DNA from: an uncultured Erythrobacter sp.
GTDB lineage: Bacteria > Pseudomonadota > Alphaproteobacteria > Sphingomonadales > Sphingomonadaceae
Assembly: GCA_947503155.1 (NCBI GenBank)
Contig: CANNCL010000004.1
Location: 124,001-188,000 of the forward strand
Reading direction: 5' to 3'
Length of the DNA: 64,000 bases
The position numbers and the translations under genes are program-made. The number at the start of each line of letters is the position of its first letter. Positions within the stretch are counted from its first letter, which is position 1. The notes under the pieces are model-generated. The model was given only the letters and a program-made list of their open reading frames with translations, was not told the DNA's origin and made no database searches. This document shows, piece after piece, positions 45,339 through 54,505 of this stretch.

Positions 45339-46316
45339 TCATGGATTAAAACGCGCCAGTTGGTCGATTAGTTCCTGCATATCGTCAGGTAAATCCGCGT
45401 GAAACCTTAGATTTTCGTGCCGAATCGGATGCAAAAACCCAATTTCCGCTGCGTGTAGCGCCTGACGGGCGAATCCGAGCCGGGCGATAACGGGTTTCAG
45501 CGCCTTTGGCGTTTTTCCGTAAAGTTGATCTCCTAATAGAGCATGACCGATTGATGCGCAGTGAACACGCACCTGATGTGTTCGGCCAGTCTCTAAGCGG
45601 CATTCGATAAGCGCGCTTTGATCAAGCCGTGTGATCAGCTTGTAATGGGTGATCGCATGTTTGCCGCGTGAGCTTTCCTTTTCAAGGACAGCCATTTTCT
45701 TTCTGTTGCTGTCTGATCGCCCTAACCGTTCGTCGATAATCCCCTGCGCCGGGCGCGGATGACCGCCGCACACCGCAAGATAACGCCGATGCACCGAATG
45801 TTCGGCAAATTGCGCCGCTAACCCTTCATGCGCGGCGTCGGATTTTGCGACGACCAGCAGGCCGGATGTGTCTTTGTCGATCCGGTGAACAATGCCGGGG
45901 CGGGCGACGCCGCCAATGCCTGATAAAGACGTGCCGCCGTCCCGTGCGCAGTGGTGCAGCAGCGCGTTCACCAAAGTGCCATCGGGGTTGCCCGCCGCCG
46001 GGTGGACCACCATTCCGGCGGGTTTGTTCACGACGATCAAATGTTCGTCTTCGTAAGCGATATTGAGCGGTATATCCTGCGGCAGAGCTTCAGCCGAAAT
46101 GGTGGCGGGCACATGGATGCGAAATTCCGCGCCCGCTTTGACTTTGGCGGATGGCGATGCCGCGGGCGCGCCGCCTATTTCGACGCGTCCCTCTGCGATC
46201 AAAGCCTGCACCCGCGCGCGCGACAGATCGGTCGCATCGGCCAGAGCTTTATCGAGCCGGGCCGGGGCAGGGATGACCCCATTGATGATTTCCGCGTCAG
46301 ACATTGGTAGAGCCAT
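45339..46316 (-). CDS. rluD: RluA/RluD-family rRNA pseudouridine synthase
   Basis: 325 residues. An N-terminal S4 RNA-binding domain (LSRARVQALIAEGRVEIGG, about 30-70) is followed by the RluA catalytic domain with Asp in HRIDKDTSGLLVVAK and the late ETGRTHQVRVH motif. RluD forms pseudouridines in helix 69 of 23S rRNA; RluC-type specificity cannot be excluded from sequence alone. The start is uncertain: ATG 46316 and ATG 46304 both lack strong ribosome sites. Its 5' end abuts the divergent JAMM gene start at 46322. Confidence 0.9.
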   Translation of the reverse strand: MALPMSDAEIINGVIPAPARLDKALADATDLSRARVQALIAEGRVEIGGAPAASPSAKVKAGAEFRIHVPATISAEALPQDIPLNIAYEDEHLIVVNKPAGMVVHPAAGNPDGTLVNALLHHCARDGGTSLSGIGGVARPGIVHRIDKDTSGLLVVAKSDAAHEGLAAQFAEHSVHRRYLAVCGGHPRPAQGIIDERLGRSDSNRKKMAVLEKESSRGKHAITHYKLITRLDQSALIECRLETGRTHQVRVHCASIGHALLGDQLYGKTPKALKPVIARLGFARQALHAAEIGFLHPIRHENLRFHADLPDDMQELIDQLARFNP

Positions 46317-46321
46317 GCGCG

Positions 46322-46744
46322 ATGGATATTGACGTGACAAGAGAGGTGCTGCGCGCGGTGCAAAGCGCCGCCGCATCGGCGCACCCGCACGAGGCCTGCG
46401 GCTTGCTGCTTGGCACGCGTGATAATGGGCGCGCGGCGATCACCGCATTCACCCAAACCGCCAATGTTCACCCGGAACCCCGCACGCATTTTGAAATTGA
46501 TCCCGGCGCGCTGATTGATGCGCACCGCGATGAACGATCAGGCGGACGGAATTTGCTGGGCTATTACCATTCGCACCCAAGCGGCGATCCACGCCCCTCC
46601 GCCACCGACCGCGCCAGCAGCGCAGGCGACGGGCGGATATGGGCGATTATCGGAGGGATTAACGGGGCGGAGCGTGACATCATGTTCTGGGAAGATGGGG
46701 CAGAGGGGTTTAACGCACTTTCCTACGCCGTTATCGGTGATTAG
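46322..46744 (+). CDS. JAMM/MPN-domain metalloprotease (Mov34 family)
   Basis: 140-residue single-domain metalloprotease. The JAMM motif is complete: Glu24 (HPHEACG), His83 and His85 (YYHSHPSGDP), Ser93 and Asp96. Bacterial stand-alone JAMM proteins cut isopeptide or C-terminal extensions, for example in sulfur-carrier processing. The start at 46322 is 5 bases from the divergent rluD start, so promoters must overlap the two coding ends. No sulfur-carrier gene is adjacent, so the substrate is open. Confidence 0.9.
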   Translation: MDIDVTREVLRAVQSAAASAHPHEACGLLLGTRDNGRAAITAFTQTANVHPEPRTHFEIDPGALIDAHRDERSGGRNLLGYYHSHPSGDPRPSATDRASSAGDGRIWAIIGGINGAERDIMFWEDGAEGFNALSYAVIGD

Positions 46745-46907
46745 AATGACGCCATGTTTTCCTATCGCCAGATATCAGTATCCCGGTTCGGGGACGCAAA
46801 TTGATCGGGCGCTGGATGGATGAAATTTTTGCGCCTAGACAGTGTGTCAGGTGTGTCAGGCTTGACCTGAAATTGGGCCAAAATTTGGGATGGAATTACG
46901 GTAACTC

Positions 46908-47561
46908 ATGACCTCACAAACCGACCTTGCCGCATTGATGTGTTCGCGGCTGTGCCACGACATGCTGTCCCCTGTTGGAGCGCTGTCAAACGGCCTTGAA
47001 TTGCTCGCAGATGAGCAAGATCCCGAAATGCGCGCTCGCTGTGTCGAATTGCTTGAGCAAAGCGCCAAGATCAGCACGGATAAACTCAAATTCTTCCGAT
47101 TGGCGTTTGGCGCGGCAGGCGGATTTGGCGAGGCGGTGCCAGTCGAAGAAGCGCAAGAAGTGATCGCGGCGCTGGCGTCTGATGCCAAACGGGTTGAGCT
47201 GAACTGGGCGATTGCCTCCTCCAGCCTGCCGAAACCGGCGGTAAAAGTGCTGCTCAACCTGTCGCAAATCGCGCTCGATGCGCTGATCCGCGGCGGGACG
47301 CTGGATATCGGAGCAGAGCGGCGCGACGGCAATGTTGAGATCGTCGCGCGCGCAACCGGCGACCGGATCGCATTTGATGAGACGATTGGCAGGGCGCTGC
47401 AGGGCGACCTTGATCCGTCAGAGATTTCGAGCCGCACGGCGGCGGCGCATATGATCGCCTTGTTGGCGGAGGAAATGGGCGGCGGGTTGCAATACCAGAC
47501 ATCGGACGGCGCATTGGTGCTGGGCGCGGTGCTGCCGGAGCCTGAGGGTATGATTGGGTGA
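46908..47561 (+). CDS. chpT: Histidine phosphotransferase ChpT
   Basis: 217 residues. The N-terminal dimerisation helix has the phospho-accepting His17 in SRLCHDMLSPVGAL, the ChpT/histidine-kinase-like H-box. The C-terminal domain (about 95-210) is a degenerate ATPase fold without the full N and G boxes, as in ChpT. In alphaproteobacteria it relays phosphate from CckA to CtrA and CpdR for cell-cycle control. It overlaps or abuts the amidase gene downstream. No ctrA or cckA is in this window. Confidence 0.9.
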   Translation: MTSQTDLAALMCSRLCHDMLSPVGALSNGLELLADEQDPEMRARCVELLEQSAKISTDKLKFFRLAFGAAGGFGEAVPVEEAQEVIAALASDAKRVELNWAIASSSLPKPAVKVLLNLSQIALDALIRGGTLDIGAERRDGNVEIVARATGDRIAFDETIGRALQGDLDPSEISSRTAAAHMIALLAEEMGGGLQYQTSDGALVLGAVLPEPEGMIG

Positions 47562-47587
47562 GCGTAGGAAACGGCGAAGGCGGCGAT

Positions 47588-48298
47588 ATGCAGGTCAGCG
47601 AGCTGGTCCATGCGATTGTCCCATCGCCGAATTTCAACGAACGAAAATTGCCGATCACCATGTTGGTGGTGCATTATACTGAAATGAAGCCGATTGAGGC
47701 GGCTTTGGACCGGCTGACTGATCCAGATGCGGGCGTATCGGCGCATTACCTCATCAGCGAAGAAGGCGTCGTCACGCAGCTTGTGTCAGAGGCGAAACGC
47801 GCATGGCATGCGGGCACATCCTATTGGCGCGGGATCAAGGATGTAAACTCGGCCAGCATCGGGATTGAACTCGATCACCCCGGTCACGGCCTGGGATACC
47901 GAGAATTTGCCGATGCGCAGTTCGCAGCCTTGGTGCCACTGATCGCGCGGATCGCGGGGCAATACGACATTCCGCGCGCCAATGTCGTGGGCCATTCCGA
48001 TGTCGCGCCGCTGCGTAAGATTGACCCAGGCGAACTGTTTCCGTGGGATAGGCTCGCGGGATATGGCCTATGCCTGCCGCGCCCGGCGAAGCTTGATCAG
48101 GTTGATCCCTTTCATAACGAAGGCGCATTCATCCTCGCGCTGGAACGCTATGGCTACGACATTACAGAAGGGCGCAAAGCCATCGAAGCGTTTGAACGCC
48201 GTTGGCGTCCGGGCAAAATCGAGGGCAAGCCTGATGCGCAATTGGGCGCGATATTGTGGCATTTGCTGCTGGAGCGGGATCGGGGAACGGCGCGGTAG
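47588..48298 (+). CDS. N-acetylmuramoyl-L-alanine amidase (amidase_2)
   Basis: Zn-dependent peptidoglycan amidase, 236 residues from ATG 47588 (GAAGG 9 bases upstream). A GTG at 47558 overlapping the chpT stop is an alternative and would add 10 residues. Zinc ligands are His in VVHYTE, His in VVGHSDVAP and Asp in KIDPGELFPW, with SASIGIELDHPGHG typical of the AmiD/AmpD-type domain. A small C-terminal peptidoglycan-binding-like region follows (about 180-236). No clear signal peptide, so location is uncertain. A 12-bp repeat array starts at the stop codon. Confidence 0.88.
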   Translation: MQVSELVHAIVPSPNFNERKLPITMLVVHYTEMKPIEAALDRLTDPDAGVSAHYLISEEGVVTQLVSEAKRAWHAGTSYWRGIKDVNSASIGIELDHPGHGLGYREFADAQFAALVPLIARIAGQYDIPRANVVGHSDVAPLRKIDPGELFPWDRLAGYGLCLPRPAKLDQVDPFHNEGAFILALERYGYDITEGRKAIEAFERRWRPGKIEGKPDAQLGAILWHLLLERDRGTAR

Positions 48299-48354
48299 TG
48301 AGTGGGGTAGTGAGTGCGGCAGTGGGCGCGGCAGTGGGCGCGGTAGTGAATACG
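48295..48354. repeat. Five 12-bp tandem repeats overlapping amidase stop
   Basis: Five near-identical 12-base units (consensus G-Y-AGTGRGYGCG) fill 48295-48306, 48307-48318, 48319-48330, 48331-48342 and 48343-48354. The third and fourth are identical. The first contains the amidase stop codon TAG. A multiple-of-3 unit just past a stop codon suggests former coding sequence. Confidence 0.8.
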
Positions 48355-48440
48355 GCAATCGCCGATTTACAACTGGATACACCGCAGAGCGCCAGAATAT
48401 GCTTTAATCGGTTCAGAAATCGCCATGGGAGGGATTTGCG

Positions 48441-49157
48441 ATGATGAGAAAACTAGCAGCCGAATTTGTCGGCACATTTTGGTTGGTGTTTGGGGGCTGC
48501 GGTTCCGCAGTGCTCGCAGCGGCTTTTCCAGAGCTTGGTATCGGCTTTGTCGGTGTCAGCCTCGCCTTTGGTCTGACGGTTTTGACGATGGCCTATGCTG
48601 TCGGCGGTATCTCCGGCGGGCACTTTAACCCGGCGGTTTCGCTGGGATTGGCGATTGGCAATCGGTTCAGCTGGGGCGAATTGGTGCCCTATTGGGCCGC
48701 GCAATTGCTCGGGTCTTTCGTTGCGGCCGGCATGTTGTTTGTCGTCGCCAGCGGCGTCGCTGATTTCCAAGCGGGCGGATTTGCCTCCAACGGATATGGC
48801 GAATTGTCACCGGGCGGTTTTTCGATGACTTCGGCTTTGGTGATTGAGATTGTGCTGACAGCTGGCTTCTTGATTGTGATCCTTGGCGCGACTTCGGCCA
48901 AGGCGCCGGCAGGTTTTGCTCCGATTGCGATTGGTTTGTCGCTGACCTTGATCCACTTGATCTCGATCCCAGTGACCAACACGTCGGTAAACCCGGCGCG
49001 TTCGACCAGCGTGGCATTCTATGCCGACACCGCCGCAGTGCCGCAATTGTGGCTGTTCTGGGTTGCACCTTTGATTGGCGCGGCGATTGGCGCGCTCATC
49101 TGGAGGTTCATACTAACGCCAGACGACACGCTCGATAATATCGGGGGCCAGGAATAA
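48441..49157 (+). CDS. aqpZ: Aquaporin Z-type water channel
   Basis: 238 residues with six membrane helices and the two NPA boxes: [10 protein letters not shown] (first half) and [14 protein letters not shown] (second half). Residues at the selectivity filter include His and Arg ([17 protein letters not shown]), as in water-selective AqpZ rather than a glycerol facilitator. The start at 48441 follows GGGAGGGA. It lies 142 bases after the amidase gene, with a tandem repeat between. Confidence 0.94.
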   Translation: MMRKLAAEFVGTFWLVFGGCGSAVLAAAFPELGIGFVGVSLAFGLTVLTMAYAVGGISGGHFNPAVSLGLAIGNRFSWGELVPYWAAQLLGSFVAAGMLFVVASGVADFQAGGFASNGYGELSPGGFSMTSALVIEIVLTAGFLIVILGATSAKAPAGFAPIAIGLSLTLIHLISIPVTNTSVNPARSTSVAFYADTAAVPQLWLFWVAPLIGAAIGALIWRFILTPDDTLDNIGGQE

Positions 49158-49248
49158 GCTTTCGTGATCTGACAAGACGATGGGAAGGGGCTGGCTTTGT
49201 AAAAGTCGGCCCTTTCTCTTCTCGGCTCCAGTCTCTATGGATCACGGT

Positions 49249-49691
49249 GTCAGGGGGCTGAGGCAGCCGCGTGAACCCTTTTGTGGGCAAGCGAGGAAAG
49301 TCCGGGCTCCACGAAACAAGGGTGGCGGGTAACGCCCGCCGAGCTCGCGTCTATGGGCGCGGGTTTAGGGAAAGTGCCACAGAGAGAAAACCGCCGATGG
49401 AGGTTCCTTTCCGAAGGGGGCTCACAGGTAAGGGTGAAAGGGTGCGGTAAAAGCGCACCGGGGCCGCTGGCAACAGCGTCCGCATGGTAAACCCCACCCG
49501 GAGCAAGGCCAAATAGGGGTCTCGCGCTCGGCCTTCGGGTCAGGGCAGGAGTGGTTCGCTCCGAGAGATCCGGGTTGGCTGCTTGAGCCGTTCAGCAATG
49601 GACGGCCCAGATGAATGGTTGCCGCCGCGCGGCCGGTCCGGGAACGGATACCGCGTGCGGAGACAGAACCCGGCTTATGACGCCCCCTGAC
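49249..49691 (+). ncRNA. rnpB: RNase P RNA (class A)
   Basis: Catalytic RNA that processes tRNA 5' ends. Terminal stem P1 is GTCAGGGGGC (49249-49258) with GCCCCCTGAC (49682-49691). The conserved core GAGGAAAGTCCGGGCTCC (49291-49308) and the matching 3' core near the end (ACAGAACCCGGCTTA, before P1) are present, with GGGTAAACCCCACC-like bacterial P10/P15 elements between. Length about 443 bases fits the class. Three 35-base repeats follow it directly. Confidence 0.95.
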
Positions 49692-49701
49692 GTTTTTGTT
49701 T

Positions 49702-49806
49702 GTCCTACCGCTGCGCTGTTTGAGGACGTTATATCTGTCCTATCGCTTCGCTATTTGAGGACGTTCTCGTCGTCCTACCGCTTCGCTACTTTAGGGGCGT
49801 TTTTCA
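49702..49806 (+). repeat. Three 35-bp tandem hairpin units after rnpB
   Basis: GTCCT begins at 49702, 49737 and 49772, exactly 35 bases apart. Each unit continues A-YCGCTKCGCT and in the first two ends TTTGAGGAC, closing a GTCCT/AGGAC stem. The third unit ends AGGGGCGTTTTTC, like a terminator. They start 10 bases after the RNase P P1 stem. Together with a T-run at 49693-49697 they may form tandem terminators or 3'-processing structures. Confidence 0.8.
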
Positions 49807-49877
49807 ACTGATGGCCATCTTCCTGAGCGGCGGGCACAAAATTTGGAACATCTGTTCTCAGGCACCGTTGTAGCCTT

Positions 49878-50666
49878 ATGACAAATAACTCAGCATTCCA
49901 GCGCAGCACCGTCCAACGCGCGGTCGTCCTCCTCGCAGTCGTCATCCAAATCGGCGCGACATTCCTCCCGCAACTCGGCTTCGGTGAACCCATTGGCGAC
50001 CGGTCCGACAGCATCCGTACGCTCATTACGCCGTCGGGGTGGGCATTCGCGATTTGGGGGCCGCTGTTCTTTGGTTCCGCCGTTTTTGCGATCTGGCAGG
50101 CCTTGCCAGCGCAGCGCAGCAATGCGCTGCTCAACCAGATCGCATGGCCCGCAGCGATAGCATTGGCGGCGCAAGGCGTGTGGGCGACCTACACTCAATT
50201 CGCCAACCTGACCGCGATTTCTGCGATCACTATCCTCGTATCGCTGGGCGGATTGCTCATATGCCTGCGCGCCTTGGTTCAGCAAGACGCTCTTTCTGCG
50301 GGCGAACGCTGGTTCGCGGCACTTGTGCTCAGCGCGCTGGCCGCGTGGTTGACTGCCGCCAGCATCGTCAACATCTCTGCCACGCTCGCCTATTACGGCA
50401 TCGGCGGCGGATTTGCCTATCCGTTGGCGGCGGCCAGCATGATTGCCATTGGCGGCGTAATCGCGGCGCTGGCGGTTGCGCGCTCGCGCGGCAATCCTTG
50501 GTACTCACTCGTATTCTGCTGGGCTTTGCTCGCGATCTATTTTCGCGGCGGGCAAGAGGCGCAGAGCATTGCGTGGGCTTGCCTGTTTTCCGGAACCTTG
50601 GTGCTGCTGGGTATGGCAATCGAACTCGCTAAACCGGGCAATCGGCGGCATTGGATCGGTGCCTAA
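49878..50666 (+). CDS. TspO/tryptophan-rich sensory-like membrane protein
   Basis: 262 residues with about seven hydrophobic segments. PSGWAFAIWGPLFF near residue 55 and the region WLTAASIVNISATLAYYG resemble the TspO/MBR-related membrane proteins annotated as tryptophan-rich sensory protein, though it is longer than classical TspO (~160 residues). No catalytic motif is visible. A strong bidirectional terminator follows. Function tentative. Confidence 0.7.
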   Translation: MTNNSAFQRSTVQRAVVLLAVVIQIGATFLPQLGFGEPIGDRSDSIRTLITPSGWAFAIWGPLFFGSAVFAIWQALPAQRSNALLNQIAWPAAIALAAQGVWATYTQFANLTAISAITILVSLGGLLICLRALVQQDALSAGERWFAALVLSALAAWLTAASIVNISATLAYYGIGGGFAYPLAAASMIAIGGVIAALAVARSRGNPWYSLVFCWALLAIYFRGGQEAQSIAWACLFSGTLVLLGMAIELAKPGNRRHWIGA

Positions 50667-50681
50667 CGGTCCGAAACCAAA

Positions 50682-50717
50682 ACGCCGGGCCTTGCCGCAT
50701 TGGCAAGACCCGGCGTC
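50682..50717. terminator. Bidirectional terminator, TspO-like gene / autotransporter
   Basis: ACGCCGGGCCTTGCC pairs with GGCAAGACCCGGCGT around a GCATT loop, with one C/A mismatch. On the minus strand it is followed by TTTTGG, so it can end the convergent autotransporter gene as well as the + strand gene. Confidence 0.75.
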
Positions 50718-50746
50718 TTGTTAGCCGGAGCAGTGTCTGTGCTGGC

Positions 50747-53700
50747 TTAGAAGCGCCAGCTTAGCGACACCCGCCCTTGGTCATTCGACAATGCGCCGCG
50801 GCCCATGTCCGAAGTGACCGAGACAGAAGCGCTCAGGTTCTGGCCCACGGACATTTCTGCACCTGCATTGACCGAAACCCATTGCGGGTCGAGCTGATTG
50901 GCGATGGTGAACGGTGTGTCCGCCGCGCCAAAGAAGTTCGCCGTCACCACATCCGCCGTATCCGCCATTTCGCGCGCATAGGCGACCGAACCAAAGGCAC
51001 GGATCGAGCTGGTATCACCCGTGCGGATGTCGAATGACGCCATTGCGCCTGCCTTTGCCCCCATTGAGGTAAAGGTCCGGTCCGCGACTGACAGGCCGAA
51101 CGCATTCGCGCCGATCTCATCATAGCCGCCGATCGAATTGCGAACATAATCCATGCTCACAACCGGGCCGACTTCAAAGCCTTGTCCCAGATCAAAGGCG
51201 TAACCAAGCCGCATTCCGCCGAATGTCTGTTCACCATCGGATTGCCCGATAGCGTTGTCATACGAGCTGCGGAAATCGCCTTGCGCAGCCCGCTCGACCC
51301 CAAACTCTTGGCTCGATGTACCGGCATAGCCATCGGCGAACAGGCCGCCATCAGACCATGTCGCATAGATCGCAACCGATTGGCTGGTGTCTTCTTGCGC
51401 TTGCAACGCTCCGGTGGATTGCTGGCTGTTGCGGATGTTCGACACCGCGACACCAAAGCTGAACCCTTCGGCGACTTGCAGATCGGCACCGATGGTCATT
51501 TCGCCCGCTTGGGTAAGCGACGCTTGCTCAAACGCATTTGCACCGACAACGCCGCTTGTGACGCCATTGGTCCCAAATGTGTTGAAGCCGGTAATACCGT
51601 TGCCAAGAACGCCCGATTGCTGACCGCCATTGAGGTAAACGCCAGAGGCGCTGCCATAGATGCCCAATGCGCCGGTTTGACCCGGCGTTGTTCCGGTGAG
51701 AGCAAAGCTGGCATTACCCGCAGCAGAGAACCCGCCCGCAGCACGCGATCCGCCGCGCAGCGCAAGTGTGCGCTGAGCGATTTGACCGGTGAAGCGTTGA
51801 GAGAACGTGTTGGCGGTAAACGTCTGGCTGAACGCGCTGATCGGTGTGAGCGACGACAAGGTCGATCCCAGCGTGTCGAACGATGCGCTGTCAACAACGG
51901 CGAACAGATCGGCAAAGCTATCAAAGCGCGAGGCGCGCAATGTATCGAGCGCCGTACCAAGCGAGCGCATTGAACTGCCCCGGCCCAATAGATCGCGGAT
52001 GCTGCGCGCTGTCACTTCAACAATGACATCGCCCCCTTCAATCCGGTGCTCAGCCGCCAAGATTGGTGACCGGCTTAGGAATGTCACGCTGGCGAAATCG
52101 CCATCGATCGCTCCGGCAGAGAGCAAGGTGTATTCCGCGCCAAAGCGAACGCGGCGATCGCGGCTGGAGATAACCAAGTCGCCATCCAGAACAGCAACGC
52201 CAGAGATGTCGTAGCTGTCAGAGGTGACGATGTTCCGGCGTCCGACGGAGAAATCGCTCCAGAGCGTACCGCCGCTGGTCTGCACATAGTCGCCGTCAAT
52301 GCTGAGCGAACCGAAGCTGTTGGCCCCGCCTGCGCTGAGCAAGCCTTCTAGGTTGAACAGCACATTGGTGTTGATGGTGCCGCCATCGCCGACCAATTCA
52401 CCGCCAGCCAATGTGTAGATGCCGGTGTTCAGCGTGCCGTTAATCTCGGCAACCCCGTTGAACTGTTCTACGCCGATGAGGCTGGTGAAGCTCCATTCGT
52501 CCGGAAGAACGAAAGCGGCCCGGCGATGGTCGATGACCAAGCGGTCAATTTCTACATCAAGGTCAACTGTCGTGGTTCCGCGCCGGCTGAGGTGAACCTC
52601 AAAATATTGCGCCGGATTTTCAAACGCAGTTCCCGGCGTCCCATCGGTATTTTGCGGAACAAATCCGCGCGAACCTGGCCCCAGCAGAACCGAGCTTTCG
52701 GGAATATTGCCGCCGAAATCCGGTGTGCCTTCGGGTGGCAGTGAAGATGACAGATCGCTTGGATATTCCGACACGTCATTGCCGAGGATCAGGCCAACGC
52801 CCGGTGCGGTTTCAAATACGCCCGGCTCATCACCAGTAGGAATGCCGTTCACCAAATTGCCGTTGCCATCATCGACCAAGAAGCCCGGATCAAGATCCTG
52901 CGTCCAATGCGTCGGGTCAGACCAATTGCCATTCCCGCGCCGCGCCGACACATATTTATAGGCGGTGTTTTGCGTCACGAATTCAAAGAACGGATAGAGC
53001 GGGTTATAAAAGCTGATGTCGCCATAGGTGTTGCCGACGCCAAAGAAATCATAGCCGCCCGATAGCACCGCGGTAATCACCCCGCCCGGCACGCCCAGCT
53101 CATCCGCGATCAGCGGCGAACCGCTATCACCGCCAGCGGTTGCGACCTCATTCGGCAGCGCGTCGCCGTCGAACCAGTCGATAGACAGAACCGCATCGAG
53201 GCTCTCGCAAGAGATCGCGCCGTTGCTAGCAAATGTGCAGCGGTCTTCGCCCGGACCAACGCGGTCAGGATTGTCGAAATCGGTGAAGTAAAATGGCTGT
53301 GACACTTCGCCAAAAATGATCGCAGTTGGCGCGAAATCGGGTGCGATTGTATCAATCAAATCTGCCGGTGAAGCGACAGCACCCAGCATGTTTTCGCCAA
53401 CCCGGCGAAGAAATCCAATGGGAAGATTAGAGAACAATGCCGAATCCGCAGTGCCAAAGCTGCCATAACCAACCTGAACCACGTGAGTGAGTTCGGTCAG
53501 CGGTGTCAGCAGAAGCGGTAGCGCAGGAACATCGGTAATCGGCGTATCAACCGCGATCAGTGCAATATCAGCCCAAGGAAATGGCAGCCCGCCATTGTCG
53601 AGATTGGACGATGGGTGAATGATGACGTCGGTGCTGCTCGCCACGCCGCCTTCTGTGTAATTTGCCCCGGTGCCAATATATTCGAAGAACCGGCCAGAAC

Positions 53701-54307
53701 TGTCCACGCCGGTAGAGATCAACTGCGTACGCGCCGCGCCAGAAGCGACCGTGCCGTAATCCTCTGAAGAGCGCGAGTTCAAGCAGTGCGCCGCCGTCAA
53801 GATGGTCCGCGGATTGATCACACTGCCGGTGCAGTTGAAGAACACGCCGCCGCTCACATTGTCTTGGCTGAAGATTTGCACGACCGATGGCTGTGTGTTG
53901 TCGAAATCAATCGCCCCATCAAGACCAACGTCATCGCGCGAAATAATTCGCGGAGTGGGCCGGACGGTCGTGGCGCTGATATCGCCAGTGAAGCGCGGCA
54001 ATGGGCGGATGATCGAAGGATCAAGCGTCGCGGTGTAAGTGTCCGATTGAATGCCGGCAAAGCTGTCGATTATCGCGGTCGGCGCGGTCGGCGCGGTCGG
54101 CCCGGTCGCAATTGGTGCGGTGATGCTCGGCGCCGCTGATTCTTCGGCGGTGGTTTCGGCCTGATCGAGGCGCCATTGCGTCCGCTCATTCGGTGCGTTC
54201 GAAACCGCTGCACCCGACCCGCCGCCGGATGCGTAAGCGGGCGATGCCGCCAGCGCTCCCGAAAGTGCGACGATGCCTACACCGGTGAGAAATTTACTAT
54301 GTTTCAT
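50747..54307 (-). CDS. Autotransporter with trypsin-like serine protease passenger
   Basis: 1186 residues from MKHSKF. A signal peptide ends about SPAYAS. A linker with a short PTAPTAPTA repeat precedes an S1 (trypsin) domain with full triad: His174 (TAAHC), Asp247 (WADIALI) and Ser395 (GGDSGSPL). A beta-helix-like passenger region (about 480-780) and a C-terminal autotransporter beta-barrel (about 910-1186, ending SLSWRF) follow. Cysteines pair plausibly near the catalytic site. An upstream ATG at 54319 is possible. Probably displayed or released at the cell surface; its substrate is unknown. Transcribed toward the convergent TspO-like gene. Confidence 0.92.
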   Translation of the reverse strand: MKHSKFLTGVGIVALSGALAASPAYASGGGSGAAVSNAPNERTQWRLDQAETTAEESAAPSITAPIATGPTAPTAPTAIIDSFAGIQSDTYTATLDPSIIRPLPRFTGDISATTVRPTPRIISRDDVGLDGAIDFDNTQPSVVQIFSQDNVSGGVFFNCTGSVINPRTILTAAHCLNSRSSEDYGTVASGAARTQLISTGVDSSGRFFEYIGTGANYTEGGVASSTDVIIHPSSNLDNGGLPFPWADIALIAVDTPITDVPALPLLLTPLTELTHVVQVGYGSFGTADSALFSNLPIGFLRRVGENMLGAVASPADLIDTIAPDFAPTAIIFGEVSQPFYFTDFDNPDRVGPGEDRCTFASNGAISCESLDAVLSIDWFDGDALPNEVATAGGDSGSPLIADELGVPGGVITAVLSGGYDFFGVGNTYGDISFYNPLYPFFEFVTQNTAYKYVSARRGNGNWSDPTHWTQDLDPGFLVDDGNGNLVNGIPTGDEPGVFETAPGVGLILGNDVSEYPSDLSSSLPPEGTPDFGGNIPESSVLLGPGSRGFVPQNTDGTPGTAFENPAQYFEVHLSRRGTTTVDLDVEIDRLVIDHRRAAFVLPDEWSFTSLIGVEQFNGVAEINGTLNTGIYTLAGGELVGDGGTINTNVLFNLEGLLSAGGANSFGSLSIDGDYVQTSGGTLWSDFSVGRRNIVTSDSYDISGVAVLDGDLVISSRDRRVRFGAEYTLLSAGAIDGDFASVTFLSRSPILAAEHRIEGGDVIVEVTARSIRDLLGRGSSMRSLGTALDTLRASRFDSFADLFAVVDSASFDTLGSTLSSLTPISAFSQTFTANTFSQRFTGQIAQRTLALRGGSRAAGGFSAAGNASFALTGTTPGQTGALGIYGSASGVYLNGGQQSGVLGNGITGFNTFGTNGVTSGVVGANAFEQASLTQAGEMTIGADLQVAEGFSFGVAVSNIRNSQQSTGALQAQEDTSQSVAIYATWSDGGLFADGYAGTSSQEFGVERAAQGDFRSSYDNAIGQSDGEQTFGGMRLGYAFDLGQGFEVGPVVSMDYVRNSIGGYDEIGANAFGLSVADRTFTSMGAKAGAMASFDIRTGDTSSIRAFGSVAYAREMADTADVVTANFFGAADTPFTIANQLDPQWVSVNAGAEMSVGQNLSASVSVTSDMGRGALSNDQGRVSLSWRF

Positions 54308-54442
54308 ATTAACCCCCATTTTTAATACCCCTGCCCGATTCGGAGGCTACTCCATCACAGGGGCGATTCCCAAGCCCTTAGGGCGATTTTTTTGAGGTTC
54401 CACAGACACTTGCATGAAATGCAATAAATGGGGTTTGGAATC

Positions 54443-54479
54443 AAAAGCGGCGCTTAATGATTGTATCATCAAGCGCCGC
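54443..54479 (-). terminator. Terminator of ugd
   Basis: GCGGCGCTT (54447-54455) pairs perfectly with AAGCGCCGC (54471-54479), with an inner TGAT/ATCA extension. Read on the minus strand it is followed by TTTTGATT. It lies 27 bases after the ugd stop. Confidence 0.85.
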
Positions 54480-54505
54480 AATGGGTTTGCAAATCGTGCG
54501 AAAGG

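Noticed and set aside
46842..46859. GTGTGTCAG direct repeat (two 9-base copies)
   Set aside because: Too short and isolated to interpret; it could arise by slippage.
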